A stretch of DNA of 64,000 bases, from positions 496,001 through 560,000 of the forward strand of contig NZ_VIWT01000003.1 of NCBI RefSeq assembly GCF_007829815.1, written 5' to 3'. A program made the position numbers and the translations under genes. Shown one piece after another: positions 48,416-56,873 of this stretch; the first letter of the stretch is position 1; each line of letters begins with the position of its first letter. Source of the DNA: Kitasatospora viridis (GTDB lineage: Bacteria; Actinomycetota; Actinomycetes; Streptomycetales; Streptomycetaceae). A model generated the notes under the pieces. That model was given only the letters and a program-made list of their open reading frames with translations. It did no database searches and had not been told where the DNA came from.

Positions 48416-49405
48416 TCAGTCGAACTGGGGGATCACGTGCTCGGCGAACAGCTCCAGCGACCTGCGCGCCCGGTCGGCGGGCAGGCCCGGCGCCCGGCCG
48501 AAGAAGATCACCCGCTCCACCTGGCCGAGCCCCTTGATCCGCTCGCGCAGCCCCTCGGCCACCTGGTCGGGCGGGCCGACCAGGAAGAACTCGCGCGGCA
48601 GGTCGTCGACGGAGGGCAGGCCGGGGTTGCCGAACCACTCCTGGAACTTGTTCAGCAGGTACCAGTAGTGCTCCCTGATCTCCTGCCAGCCCTGCTCGGC
48701 GTCCTCGCAGACGTAGACGCCCGGGGTGACCACGGCCGTCACGCCGAAGCGCTCCGGGTCGTGGCCGTGCTCGGCCAGGGTCTGCCGGTAGAGGTCGAGG
48801 ATCTCCGGCGGGGTGCCCAGGTCGGGCAGGAAGCGCAGCCCGTGCCGGCCGGCCCGCAGGGCCGCCGCCTTGGAGCCGCCGCCGATCCAGACCGGCGGGT
48901 GCGGCTGCTGCTGGGGCACGGGGGTGACGGTGACGTCCTGGAAGGCGAAGTGCTTGCCCTGGTGGGAGAAGGGCTCGCCGGTCCAGGCCCGGCGCAGGAT
49001 CTCCACCGTCTCCTCGGTGCGCGCGCCGCGCGCCGCGCGGGGCAGGCCGAGCGCCTCGAACTCGGCCTCCCGGTAGCCGGGGGCCAGGCCGAGCTCCAGC
49101 CGCCCGCCGCTGAGCAGGTCGGCCACGGCCGCGTCCTCGGCGAGCCGCAGCGGGTGGGTGAGGCCGGCCAGCAGCATCGCGGTGCCCAGCCGGATCCGCT
49201 CGGTGCGGGCGGCGATCGCGGTGAGGGCGGGGAAGAGCGAGGGCAGGTAGCCGTCGTCGGTCAGGTGGTGCTCGGAGAGCCAGACCGACTCGAAGCCCCA
49301 GTGCTCGGCCCCAGTGGCCAGCTCCAGGGTCTCGCGGTAGACCTCGGCCCAGGGCCGGCGCCAGCGCGCGGGGTTGCGGAAGTCCAGCCAGATGCCGAAT
49401 TTCAC
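48416..49405 (-). CDS. LLM-class flavin-dependent oxidoreductase
   Basis: 329 aa, GTG after GGAGG. Bacterial luciferase-type barrel: FGIWLDFRNPARW, WGFESVWLSEHHLTDDGYLP, IRLGTAMLLAGLTHPLRLAE, LGLAPGYREAEFEALGL and PPVWIGGGSKAAALRAGRHG. It uses FMNH2 or F420 and oxygen; a flavin reductase gene just upstream favours FMNH2. Thirty-seven bases from the StyA-like gene, same operon. Confidence 0.92.
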   Translation of the reverse strand: MKFGIWLDFRNPARWRRPWAEVYRETLELATGAEHWGFESVWLSEHHLTDDGYLPSLFPALTAIAARTERIRLGTAMLLAGLTHPLRLAEDAAVADLLSGGRLELGLAPGYREAEFEALGLPRAARGARTEETVEILRRAWTGEPFSHQGKHFAFQDVTVTPVPQQQPHPPVWIGGGSKAAALRAGRHGLRFLPDLGTPPEILDLYRQTLAEHGHDPERFGVTAVVTPGVYVCEDAEQGWQEIREHYWYLLNKFQEWFGNPGLPSVDDLPREFFLVGPPDQVAEGLRERIKGLGQVERVIFFGRAPGLPADRARRSLELFAEHVIPQFD

Positions 49406-49463
49406 GGGTGCCTCCTGCTCTCGGACTGCTCTGGGAAGGGTTGCGGAAGGTTGTGCCTGGGTC

Positions 49464-49955
49464 CTACGACTCGGTCAGCGCCCGCAGCGCGCCGTCCAGG
49501 CTGACCAGCGGGGGTCTGCGGGGTCGTCCGCCGGTCGCCAGCACCTGGCCGATGACCACCGTGTGGTCGCCGAGGTCGTGCCGGTCGTGCAGGGCGCACT
49601 CCAGCCAGCCTGGCGCATCCAGCACCAGGGCGCCGGTGCGCGGACCCGGGGTGGTGGCGCAGGTGGCGAGCACGGTGGCCCTGGTGCCCCGGTCGGCGGT
49701 GAAGGCCTCGGCGAGGTCGTCGCCCGCCACGTCGAGGATGGAGACCGCCCAGACGCCCGCCGCGAGCAGGCGGTCGAGGAACTCGCCGTCCCGCGGCAGG
49801 GCGAGCGAGACCAGCGGCGGGTCGAGCGAGACGGAGGCGAACGAACGCACCGTCAGCGCGTCGTGCGCGCGCCGCCCGTCCCGCTCGGCGAAGGTGGTCA
49901 CCACGCAGATGCCGGTGGCGAAGGTGCCGAGCGCCGCGCGCAGTTGGGTGCTCAT
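49464..49955 (-). CDS. Flavin reductase
   Basis: 163 aa from the ATG at 49955, overlapping the ligase stop (ATGA). Flavin_Reduct family: ALGTFATGICVVTTF, ALTVRSFASVSLDPPLVSLA and LECALHDRHDLGDHTVVIGQ. It supplies reduced FMN or FAD to monooxygenases of the same operon. A close relative with the same role is at 54324-54827, so two flavin pools or partners may be served. Confidence 0.92.
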   Translation of the reverse strand: MSTQLRAALGTFATGICVVTTFAERDGRRAHDALTVRSFASVSLDPPLVSLALPRDGEFLDRLLAAGVWAVSILDVAGDDLAEAFTADRGTRATVLATCATTPGPRTGALVLDAPGWLECALHDRHDLGDHTVVIGQVLATGGRPRRPPLVSLDGALRALTES

Positions 49956-51514
49956 CCGGCCTCCTCCAGTTCGGCCAGCCGGTCGGCCAGCGCCCGCTTG
50001 CGCAGCTTGCCGGTGGCGGTGCGGGCGAGTTGCTGCCCGGTGAGCGCCTCGACGTGCTCGGGCACCCGCCCGTAGCGCCGCAGCAGCAACTCCCGGACCA
50101 GGCGCACGGCCTCCCCCTCGGGCGTGCCGCCCCGGAGCCGGAAGAAGACCGCGAGCCGGCCGTCCCGGTAGCTCCGGGCGACGGTGGACGCCGGTGCGAC
50201 GAACGGCAGTTCCTCGACGGCGTGCTCGATCTCGTGACCGTGGTAGCGGGTTCCGGCCAGCTCGATCAGGTCGTCGGCGCGGCCGGTCACGGTGAGCAGC
50301 CCGCCGTCCACGAAGGCCAGGTCGTCGGTGACCAGCCAACCGTCATCGGTGAACTGCACGCTCTCACCGTCCGTTTGATGCTCCGTCACCGATGGACCGG
50401 TGACCTGGAGTCGACCGAGCACCCGCTCGGGCAGCACGGCGCCCCGCTCGTCCACCACCCGCAGCGAGAACCCCGGGTGCGGGCGGCCCACCGGGACGTA
50501 GCGCCGCGCGGCCGGGCCCGGCGGGGCGTAGACCCAGTCGACCACGCCCGCCGAGGTCTCCGGCATGCCCCAGCCGGGGTGCAGGGCCGTGGCCGGCAGC
50601 CCGTAGGGCGCGAGGGCGGCCAGGAAACGGCGGGCCGTGCGGTCCCGGACCGGCTCGCCGCCGCTCATCACGTACCGCAGGCCGGTCAAGTCCCAGCTGC
50701 GGCCCGCCGGTTCGGCGAGCCGGTCGGCGAGCAGGCCGAGCGCGTGGTCGGGCGCCCAGGTGGTGTCGATCCGCTCGGCGGCGGCCAGGTCGAGCCAGCG
50801 CAGCGGCTCGACCCGCACCCAGGAGGTGTCGGCGTGCACCTGGTGGCAGCCGAGCAGCACGTCCCGCAGGTGGCACATGACGATCCCGCTGACGTGGTCC
50901 AGCGGCAGCCAGTTGAGGGTCCGGGTGTGCTCGTCCAGCCCGCGGGCCAGGGCCGAGGCGTGCGCCCGGCTGAGCACGTTGCGGTGGGTCAGGACGACCG
51001 CCTTGGGCCGCCCGGAGCTGCCGGAGGTCAGGGTGAGCAGCGCCGGGTCCCCGGGGGCGGCCCGGTGCTCCTCGGGGTCGCCGGCCGGCGCCCGCAGGCC
51101 GGCCACCGGACCGAGCCGGCGCAGCGCCGGCCCGGATTCCGGCGGCGCCTCGCCGATCAGCCAGGCCCCGCCCAACTCTTCGTCCAGCTCATCCAGTTCA
51201 CTGTCGGGGGCGAGCGGCACCGGCAGCAGGCCGCCCAGCACGCAGGCCCAGAAGGCGGTCAACAGGTCGGCCGGGCGGGCCGGGCGCAGCAGCACGGTGT
51301 CGCCCGGTGCCGCGCCGGCCCGGCGGATCCCGGCGAGCACCCGGGCGGCGTCCGCGCGCAGCCGGGCGTAGGAGCGCCGGGTGCGGGTGCCGGTGCCGTC
51401 GACCAGCGTGACGCCCCGACCGGTGCCCGCGGCGCGCCGCAGCGCCTCGCCGAGGGTGGGCACCGGTGGGTCGGGCAGCGGGTCGCCGTGCACCAGCGCG
51501 AGCGGGGTGCTCAT
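49952..51514 (-). CDS. Acyl-AMP ligase (ANL superfamily), free-standing
   Basis: 520 aa, coupled at both ends by ATGA overlaps. Motif A3 TSGSSGRPKAVVLTHRN, A5-like GWGMPETSAG, A7-like GWLVTDDLAFVDGGLLTVTG and A10 Lys in RTATGKLRKRALAD. WLPLDHVSGI is typical of fatty or aryl acid activating enzymes that load carrier proteins. No carrier protein is visible in the cluster, so transfer to CoA or to an amine is possible. Substrate not predictable by eye. Confidence 0.9.
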   Translation of the reverse strand: MSTPLALVHGDPLPDPPVPTLGEALRRAAGTGRGVTLVDGTGTRTRRSYARLRADAARVLAGIRRAGAAPGDTVLLRPARPADLLTAFWACVLGGLLPVPLAPDSELDELDEELGGAWLIGEAPPESGPALRRLGPVAGLRAPAGDPEEHRAAPGDPALLTLTSGSSGRPKAVVLTHRNVLSRAHASALARGLDEHTRTLNWLPLDHVSGIVMCHLRDVLLGCHQVHADTSWVRVEPLRWLDLAAAERIDTTWAPDHALGLLADRLAEPAGRSWDLTGLRYVMSGGEPVRDRTARRFLAALAPYGLPATALHPGWGMPETSAGVVDWVYAPPGPAARRYVPVGRPHPGFSLRVVDERGAVLPERVLGRLQVTGPSVTEHQTDGESVQFTDDGWLVTDDLAFVDGGLLTVTGRADDLIELAGTRYHGHEIEHAVEELPFVAPASTVARSYRDGRLAVFFRLRGGTPEGEAVRLVRELLLRRYGRVPEHVEALTGQQLARTATGKLRKRALADRLAELEEAG

Positions 51515-52722
51515 GCCACGATGCCCAGGCTGAACGGGTTGGACGGGGTGCCGCCGAGCAGGTGGGCGCCGGCCGACTGGAGCACCTGGTCCTGGGCGAT
51601 CACGTGCTGACGCATCGTCGTCAGGTCGCGCAGCCAGCGGTCCATCGGCGAGGGGCGGTAGATCGCGGTGGTGGCGACCAGGTCGTAGAGCCGGGTGACG
51701 ATGGTGCGGGCGGCGCGGAAGGCGTTGACCCGGGCGAGCACGGTGTCCACCCGCTCGTCGGGGGTGAGTTCGCCGCCGGCCTCCAGGATCCGCTGCTGCC
51801 GGCGCAGGCTGCCGTAGACCGCGTGGCGGGCCGCGCCGAGCTCCATCTCGGATTCGGCGACGGCCAGTTGCACCCGGTAGGTGTCGGGCCACGGGGTCGC
51901 GGCGGCGCCGTCCACCCGGCCGGCGGCCAGCTCGCGCACGTAGTCCAGCGCCGCCCGGGCGACGCCCAGCGGCACCCCCGGCATGTTCCGCAGGATGGTC
52001 TCCGGCGTGCAGTCCGGGCCCTGGGTGCGCGGCTCGCCGAGGCTGAACGAGTGCTCCTCGGGGACGAACAGGTCGTTCGCCCGGTAGTCGCGGCTGCCGC
52101 TGCCGGCCAGGCCGGTGGTGTGCCAGGTGTCGATCACCTCGTACTGCTCGCGGGGCGCGATCATGATCCGCCAGCGGCGCGGCTCCCCGCCGTTGCCGGG
52201 CTCCGGCTCACCGTCGCGGTAGACGAAGCAGCCGCCGACCACCCAGTCCGCGTGGGTGATGCCGCTGGCGAACCGCCACTGCCCGGTGACCCGGTAGCCG
52301 CCCGGCACCCGGTCGGCGCGGCCGAGCGGCAGGATCAGGCCGGCGGTGACGGCGTCCGGGTCGCTCAACTCCTCGCGGGCGACCGACTCCGGCAGGAACT
52401 CCGCGTACAGCGGGGTGTCCATGCCGATCATCGCGCACCAGGCGGCCGAGGCGTCGCCGCGGGCCAGGATCTCCACCGCCTCGGTCTGCTGCACCGAGTC
52501 GAGGCCGGGGCCGCCGCGGGCGACCGGCACGCCCATCCGGAACATGCCGGCGTCGCGCAGCTCCTCCACCAGTTCGGGGGGCAGGTGGCGGGTGCGCTCG
52601 ATCTGTTCCGAGGCGGCCCGCAGGACGGGGACCAGTTCCCCGGCCCGGCGCAGCACCTCGTCCGCCGAGGTGGGCCTGGTCCGGTCGGTGCGCGGAGCGC
52701 GTGCAACGGGTGAGGTGACCAT
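51511..52722 (-). CDS. Acyl-CoA-dehydrogenase-fold flavin monooxygenase (group D type)
   Basis: 403 aa. ACAD-like fold: VARGGPGLDSVQQTEAVEIL, GDASAAWCAMIGM, GYRVTGQWRFASGITHADWV, DTWHTTGLAGSGSRDYRAND (the substrate/flavin loop of HpaH/HsaA enzymes) and VLQSAGAHLLGGTPSNP. These hydroxylate aromatic or N-containing substrates with FMNH2 from a partner reductase; two reductases flank it. No acyl-CoA base Glu is obvious, favouring a hydroxylase. Confidence 0.9.
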   Translation of the reverse strand: MVTSPVARAPRTDRTRPTSADEVLRRAGELVPVLRAASEQIERTRHLPPELVEELRDAGMFRMGVPVARGGPGLDSVQQTEAVEILARGDASAAWCAMIGMDTPLYAEFLPESVAREELSDPDAVTAGLILPLGRADRVPGGYRVTGQWRFASGITHADWVVGGCFVYRDGEPEPGNGGEPRRWRIMIAPREQYEVIDTWHTTGLAGSGSRDYRANDLFVPEEHSFSLGEPRTQGPDCTPETILRNMPGVPLGVARAALDYVRELAAGRVDGAAATPWPDTYRVQLAVAESEMELGAARHAVYGSLRRQQRILEAGGELTPDERVDTVLARVNAFRAARTIVTRLYDLVATTAIYRPSPMDRWLRDLTTMRQHVIAQDQVLQSAGAHLLGGTPSNPFSLGIVA

Positions 52723-52796
52723 CTGTGCTCTCCCTTCAGTCAGGTCCGTCGTGCAGTCAGCGGTAGCGCGGTAGTGATGGCGGTCAGTGGTGGCGG

Positions 52797-54269
52797 TCAG
52801 TGGTAGCGGCCCGGCGCGATGGCCTGCCGCGGGTCGAGGACGGCCTTCAGCCGCCTCGTCAGGGCCAGCGCGCCGGGGTCGCCGGCGAAGGCGTCGCGCC
52901 AGCCGGTGTGCTCGATGTCGAGTCGGTAGGGCGCGAACCCGGCAGCGGCGAACGACTCGTGGAGCAGGTCGAGCAGGCGGTGGGCCCGCTCGGCGGCGGC
53001 CTGCTCGCGCGGGAACTTGATCGCCACCACGCAGTCGACCAGGTCCGGTCCGAGCAGGTGCGAGGTGGCGGCGGCGCGGGCCCCGGTGGTCTCGACGGCC
53101 TGCCGGATCAGCCGGTCGGCCTCGGTGAGGGCCTCGCCGGTGAGCGGCAGCAGCGGCAGGAAGAAGACGAACCCGGCGCGAGTGTCCAACTGGTCGGCGG
53201 GCACGCCCATCTTGGCCTCGAAGAGCCGGTCCGCCAGGTCGGGGTCGCCGGCGTAGCCGCGCTCGATCAGGTCCACCAGCTCGGCCGGTTCGGCGCCCGC
53301 CGAGGTGTCGTCGGCGCCGCTGGAGACCCGGGTGAACAGGCCGCTGCGGCGCGCCTCGGCGACCAGCAGGCCGGTCAGGGCCTCGACCGCCTCGGCCGTG
53401 CCGTCCACCGGCAGGTGCGCCAGGAACTCGTCCTGGCCGCCGCCGTAGGCCCCGCCGGCCAGCGGGTCGAAGATCCGCGGCACGCCCCGGGTCAGGCCCT
53501 GGGCCACCCAGCGGCGGATCGCGGTCACCGCCTCGCCCAGCGCGGGGCGGGCGAAGGCGAGCCGCACCACCCGCAGCGCCTCGGGCCGCACCGGCAGCCT
53601 GATCACGGCGGCGGTGACCACCCCGAGGTTGGACTGGGTGAACAGCGGCAGCAGCGAGGGGCCGAGCCCGTGCGGGTAGACCGGCGCGCTGCGGTGCTCG
53701 TCCGGCCACCAGCCGACCCGCACCGACTCACCGTCGGGGAGCACCACTTCGAGGCCGGCCAGGTCCTCGGTGCGCTGGCCGCGCAGGCCGACACCGCGAT
53801 CCAGGGCGTTGCCGAGCACGCTGGTGGCGGCGGCCGAGACGGTCACGTTGAGCATCCGGGGTGTGTCGGCGAGCAGTTGGGACAGTTCGCCCTGGGTGAC
53901 GCCCGGCTCGATCACGGCCCAGCCGGCCGCCAGGTCGAAGGAGCGCACTCGGTCGAGGCCGCCGAGGTCCAGCACCACGCTGTCGTCCTGGGCGGGTTGG
54001 AAGGAGCCGAGGCCCCAGTTCCGGCCGGTGCTGATGGCGTGCAGGCCGGCGGAGTCGGCGTCCCGGTCGAAGAGCGCGACCAGCGGGCCGACCTGCTCCG
54101 CCCGCTCGGGGCGCAGCACGGCGGCGAGCCGGCGGGAGCGGAACATCGAGGTGTTGGGGCCGAGCAGCTCGCTCGACCGTGCGTCGGCGCGCACCACCCG
54201 TTCCGGGCCGAGCAGCCGCTCGGCCTCGGCGAGCGCCTTCTCCAGTGCGCTGGAGGGTCGTGGGTTCAT
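52797..54269 (-). CDS. FAD-binding oxidase (VAO/4-cresol-dehydrogenase type)
   Basis: 490 aa. FAD_binding_4 domain (SSELLGPNTSMFRSRRLAAV, ISTGRNWGLGSF, VIEPGVTQGELSQLL, SVLGNALDRGVGL) and a C-terminal VAO-type cap ending HTGWRDAFAGDP and LDPRQAIAPGRYH. Cresol- and vanillyl-alcohol-oxidase relatives oxidise para-substituted phenols to quinone methides or aldehydes. A chorismate-derived phenol in this cluster would fit. Same operon as the flavin reductase 54 bases upstream. Confidence 0.9.
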   Translation of the reverse strand: MNPRPSSALEKALAEAERLLGPERVVRADARSSELLGPNTSMFRSRRLAAVLRPERAEQVGPLVALFDRDADSAGLHAISTGRNWGLGSFQPAQDDSVVLDLGGLDRVRSFDLAAGWAVIEPGVTQGELSQLLADTPRMLNVTVSAAATSVLGNALDRGVGLRGQRTEDLAGLEVVLPDGESVRVGWWPDEHRSAPVYPHGLGPSLLPLFTQSNLGVVTAAVIRLPVRPEALRVVRLAFARPALGEAVTAIRRWVAQGLTRGVPRIFDPLAGGAYGGGQDEFLAHLPVDGTAEAVEALTGLLVAEARRSGLFTRVSSGADDTSAGAEPAELVDLIERGYAGDPDLADRLFEAKMGVPADQLDTRAGFVFFLPLLPLTGEALTEADRLIRQAVETTGARAAATSHLLGPDLVDCVVAIKFPREQAAAERAHRLLDLLHESFAAAGFAPYRLDIEHTGWRDAFAGDPGALALTRRLKAVLDPRQAIAPGRYH

Positions 54270-54323
54270 GGCGGGTGGCCTCCGGGGTCGGGGGACTGCG
54301 GGGCGGGGACTACCGGGCGGGGA

Positions 54324-54827
54324 CTACCGGGCGGCGAGCGCGGGGCGCAGCGCGCCGTTGAGGAAGACCAGGGCGTCGCGCGCCTCGGTCACCCCGCAGG
54401 CGAGCACCTCGCCGATCACCATCAAGTGGTCGCCCGCGACGAAGGATTCACTGAGCGCGCACTCCAGCCAGCCGAGGCCGGAGAGGATGAGCGCGCCGGT
54501 CTGCCCGCCCGTCGTGGCGGGCAGCGAGTCGATGACGGGGCCGCGGTGCTCGCGGCCGCGGGCCAGTGCCCCGGCGGTCTCGGCGCCGTCCGCGCCGAGG
54601 ATCGAGACGGCCCACACCTTGGCGGCCAACAGGTCGGCCAGGAAGGCGGATTCGCGCCGCAGGCAGAGCGAGACCAGCGGCGGGTCGTAGGAGGCCAGGG
54701 CGAGCGAGTTGACGGTGATCGCGTCGTGGCGGCGGGCACCGGGGGCGTCGGGCGCCGCGGTGTGGGTGCTCACCACACCGACTCCGGTGGCGAAGTGCCG
54801 CATCACCCCGCGCAGGTCGAGTTCCAT
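54324..54827 (-). CDS. Flavin reductase
   Basis: 167 aa from the ATG at 54827. Flavin_Reduct family, with MRHFATGVGVVSTHT, AITVNSLALASYDPPLVSLC and WLECALSESFVAGDHLMVIG. Similar along its length to the product of 49464-49955, suggesting an old duplication. First gene of the leftward operon (54827 to 47152); its promoter must lie in 54828-54893. It supplies reduced flavin to the operon's monooxygenases. Confidence 0.92.
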   Translation of the reverse strand: MELDLRGVMRHFATGVGVVSTHTAAPDAPGARRHDAITVNSLALASYDPPLVSLCLRRESAFLADLLAAKVWAVSILGADGAETAGALARGREHRGPVIDSLPATTGGQTGALILSGLGWLECALSESFVAGDHLMVIGEVLACGVTEARDALVFLNGALRPALAAR

Positions 54828-54893
54828 GGTCAAGGACGCTAATCGCTGCCCCGATCACGCTCTGCCGCCCGCGCGCACCCGCTCTGTCGGGAT

Positions 54894-54932
54894 CGCGCAG
54901 CCGCGCACGGGAGTTCCGTGCGCGGCTGCGCG
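54894..54932 (-). terminator. Terminator of the LLM gene at 54955
   Basis: A 17-bp perfect stem (54894-54910 with 54916-54932) and a 5-base loop, 22 bases past the stop. It separates this gene from the operon downstream. Confidence 0.88.
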
Positions 54933-54954
54933 GTGGTGGTGCGGTGGCGGTGGG

Positions 54955-56028
54955 TCAGGACGGCATGCCGTAGGCGTCGGCGATCAAGTCGTAGGAGCGC
55001 ACCCGCAGATCGGGGTCGTGCGAGTTCATGGCCAGCATCAGCTCGTCCGCGCCGGTGCGCTTCTGCAGCTCGTCCAGACCGGCCCGGACCTCCTCCCCGG
55101 TGCCGTACAGCGCGTTGTCCAGCCAGCCGCCGAGGATCGCGGACTCCTGGGCGGAGAAGGTGTGCGCGGCAGCCTCCTCGGCCGTCGGCACCAGGGTGGG
55201 CCGGCCGCTGCGCAGCCGGATGGTCACCAGGGCGCCGGTGAGGGCCTGCAGCCGGGCCTGCTCGGTCGTGTCCGCGGCGAAGGCGAAGACGCCGACCACG
55301 GCGTAGGGCTCGGCGAGCACGGCGGAGGGGCGGAAGCTGCTGCGGTAGAGGTCGAGCGCGGGCAGCGTGTTCTGCGCCGCGAAGTGGTGGGCGAAGGCGA
55401 ACGGGAGCCCCAACTCCCCGGCCAGCTGGGCGGAGAAGCCGGAGGAGCCGAGCAGCCAGACCGCCGGCCGGCTGACCAGCCCCTGCACCGGCCCGGGCAC
55501 CGCGTGCACGCCCCGGTAGGGGTGGCCGTCGGGGAAGTCGTCGTTCAGGAACCGGATCAGCTCCTGCACCTCGGCCGGAAAGGTGTCCCCCGCGCCGTGC
55601 GGGGAGGCGGCCCGGCGCAGCGCGCCGGCGGTCGCGCCGTCCGTGCCGGGCGCCCGGCCCAGGCCCAGGTCGACCCGGCCTGGGGCCAGCGCCTCCAGGG
55701 TGCCGAACTGCTCGGCGACGGCGAGCGGTGCGTGGTTGGGCAGCATCACGCCGCCCGATCCCAGTCGGAGGGTCTCGGTGTGGGCCGCGAGGTGGGAGAG
55801 GATCACGGCGGGGCTGCTGCTGGAGATGCCCGGGATGGAGTGGTGCTCGGCCACCCAGTAGCGCTGGAAGCCGCGCCGCTGCGCCAGTCGGGCCACCCGC
55901 ACGGAGGTCTGCAGGGCCTCCCGGGCGGTGTAGCCGTCTCCGACGGCGGCCAGGTCCAGCACCGACAGCGGCACCGGCGCCGCACCCACGGCCGTACCCC
56001 GGACGGGGTCGTTGTTCTGCTCAGTCAT
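54955..56028 (-). CDS. LLM-class flavin-dependent oxidoreductase (MsnO8-like)
   Basis: 357 aa from the ATG at 56028; a GTG two codons earlier is possible. Luciferase-like barrel: VPLSVLDLAAVGDGYT, QRYWVAEHHSIPGISSSSPA, LRLGSGGVMLPNHAPLAVAE, GRVDLGLGRAPGTD and WLLGSSGFSAQLAGELGLPF. The YWVAEHH/GSSGFSA pattern is that of the single-component group (MsnO8/YhbW). It is divergent from a TetR gene and has its own terminator, so it is controlled separately. Confidence 0.92.
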   Translation of the reverse strand: MTEQNNDPVRGTAVGAAPVPLSVLDLAAVGDGYTAREALQTSVRVARLAQRRGFQRYWVAEHHSIPGISSSSPAVILSHLAAHTETLRLGSGGVMLPNHAPLAVAEQFGTLEALAPGRVDLGLGRAPGTDGATAGALRRAASPHGAGDTFPAEVQELIRFLNDDFPDGHPYRGVHAVPGPVQGLVSRPAVWLLGSSGFSAQLAGELGLPFAFAHHFAAQNTLPALDLYRSSFRPSAVLAEPYAVVGVFAFAADTTEQARLQALTGALVTIRLRSGRPTLVPTAEEAAAHTFSAQESAILGGWLDNALYGTGEEVRAGLDELQKRTGADELMLAMNSHDPDLRVRSYDLIADAYGMPS

Positions 56029-56125
56029 GACCACCGGAACCCGGGGCGCTGCGCTCGGTATTCCGGTTATTCCCGGCGAACTGACGGTCCGTCAATCATT
56101 TTCGGACGAACGCGAGCTGATGCAT

Positions 56126-56180
56126 AAGTATACTTGAGTCCAATTATGTACTTGAGTACTACATGGTGCCAAGTACACTT
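56126..56180. promoter_or_regulatory. TetR operator array between LLM and TetR genes
   Basis: AAGTATACTT (56126-56135, perfect palindrome); TACTTGAGT twice in direct order, 18 bases apart (56131-56139, 56149-56157); and AAGTACACTT (56171-56180). The AT-rich array lies between the divergent starts and probably binds the TetR encoded at 56187. Confidence 0.7.
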
Positions 56181-56186
56181 CCGGGC

Positions 56187-56801
56187 ATGGGATCCACCGC
56201 GTCGCAGCGCACCGACGAGCCGCAGGACCGCCGCGAACGGCGCCGCACCGCGACCCGGGAGCGGGTGCTCGCCGCCGCGCTGGAGCTCTTCGCCAACCAG
56301 GGCTACGCGGCCACCACCTACGACCACATCGCCGACCACGCCGACGTGGGCCGGCAGACCGCGTTCAACCACTTCCGGCACAAGGAGGACTTCGTCCACG
56401 CCTGGATCCAGCGCCGGCACGACCAGCTGGACCGGCAGGACGAGCTGGACGCGGCGATAGCGGGCAAGACCGCCCTCCAGGCGCTGACCGACGGACTGCG
56501 CTCCCTCGCCGAACTCAACGAGAAGGACTACCTGCTGGCCAAGGAGCTGTTCGACGGCGGGGTGCTGCAGTCCGCCTTCGGCCTCGGCTCCGAGACGCCC
56601 AACTCCTTCGTCGCCGCGATCACCCGGGGCCAGCAGCGCGGCGAGATCCGGCCGGATCTCGATCCCGCCGAGCTGGCCGACACCGTCTACGACTGCTACC
56701 TGGCCGCGCTGGGCCGCTGGCTGCGCCACGACCGCGCCTTCGGCCTGGGCGAACTGCTGCTGGACCGGCTCTCCGTGCTGTCCGACGGCTTCCGGGCCTG
56801 A
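56187..56801 (+). CDS. TetR-family regulator
   Basis: 204 aa. HTH: RERVLAAALELFANQGYAAT, TYDHIADHADVGRQTAFNHF and RHKEDFVHAWIQ. The C-terminal domain has LLAKELFDGGVLQSAFGLGS. I use the ATG at 56187 because the alternative ATG at 56163 lies within the operator array; the ribosome site is weak for both. It probably represses itself and the divergent LLM gene. Ligand unknown. Confidence 0.92.
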   Translation: MGSTASQRTDEPQDRRERRRTATRERVLAAALELFANQGYAATTYDHIADHADVGRQTAFNHFRHKEDFVHAWIQRRHDQLDRQDELDAAIAGKTALQALTDGLRSLAELNEKDYLLAKELFDGGVLQSAFGLGSETPNSFVAAITRGQQRGEIRPDLDPAELADTVYDCYLAALGRWLRHDRAFGLGELLLDRLSVLSDGFRA

Positions 56802-56873
56802 CCCGCCCGCAGGCGCGCACCACTGGCTGCCAGGAGCGGACCAGTGGCGCCCCGGCCCGCCCCTGACTCATCG

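Noticed and set aside
49952..51514. NRPS adenylation domain marking an NRPS cluster
   Set aside because: The ligase is free-standing, and no condensation, carrier or thioesterase domain is found in the window.
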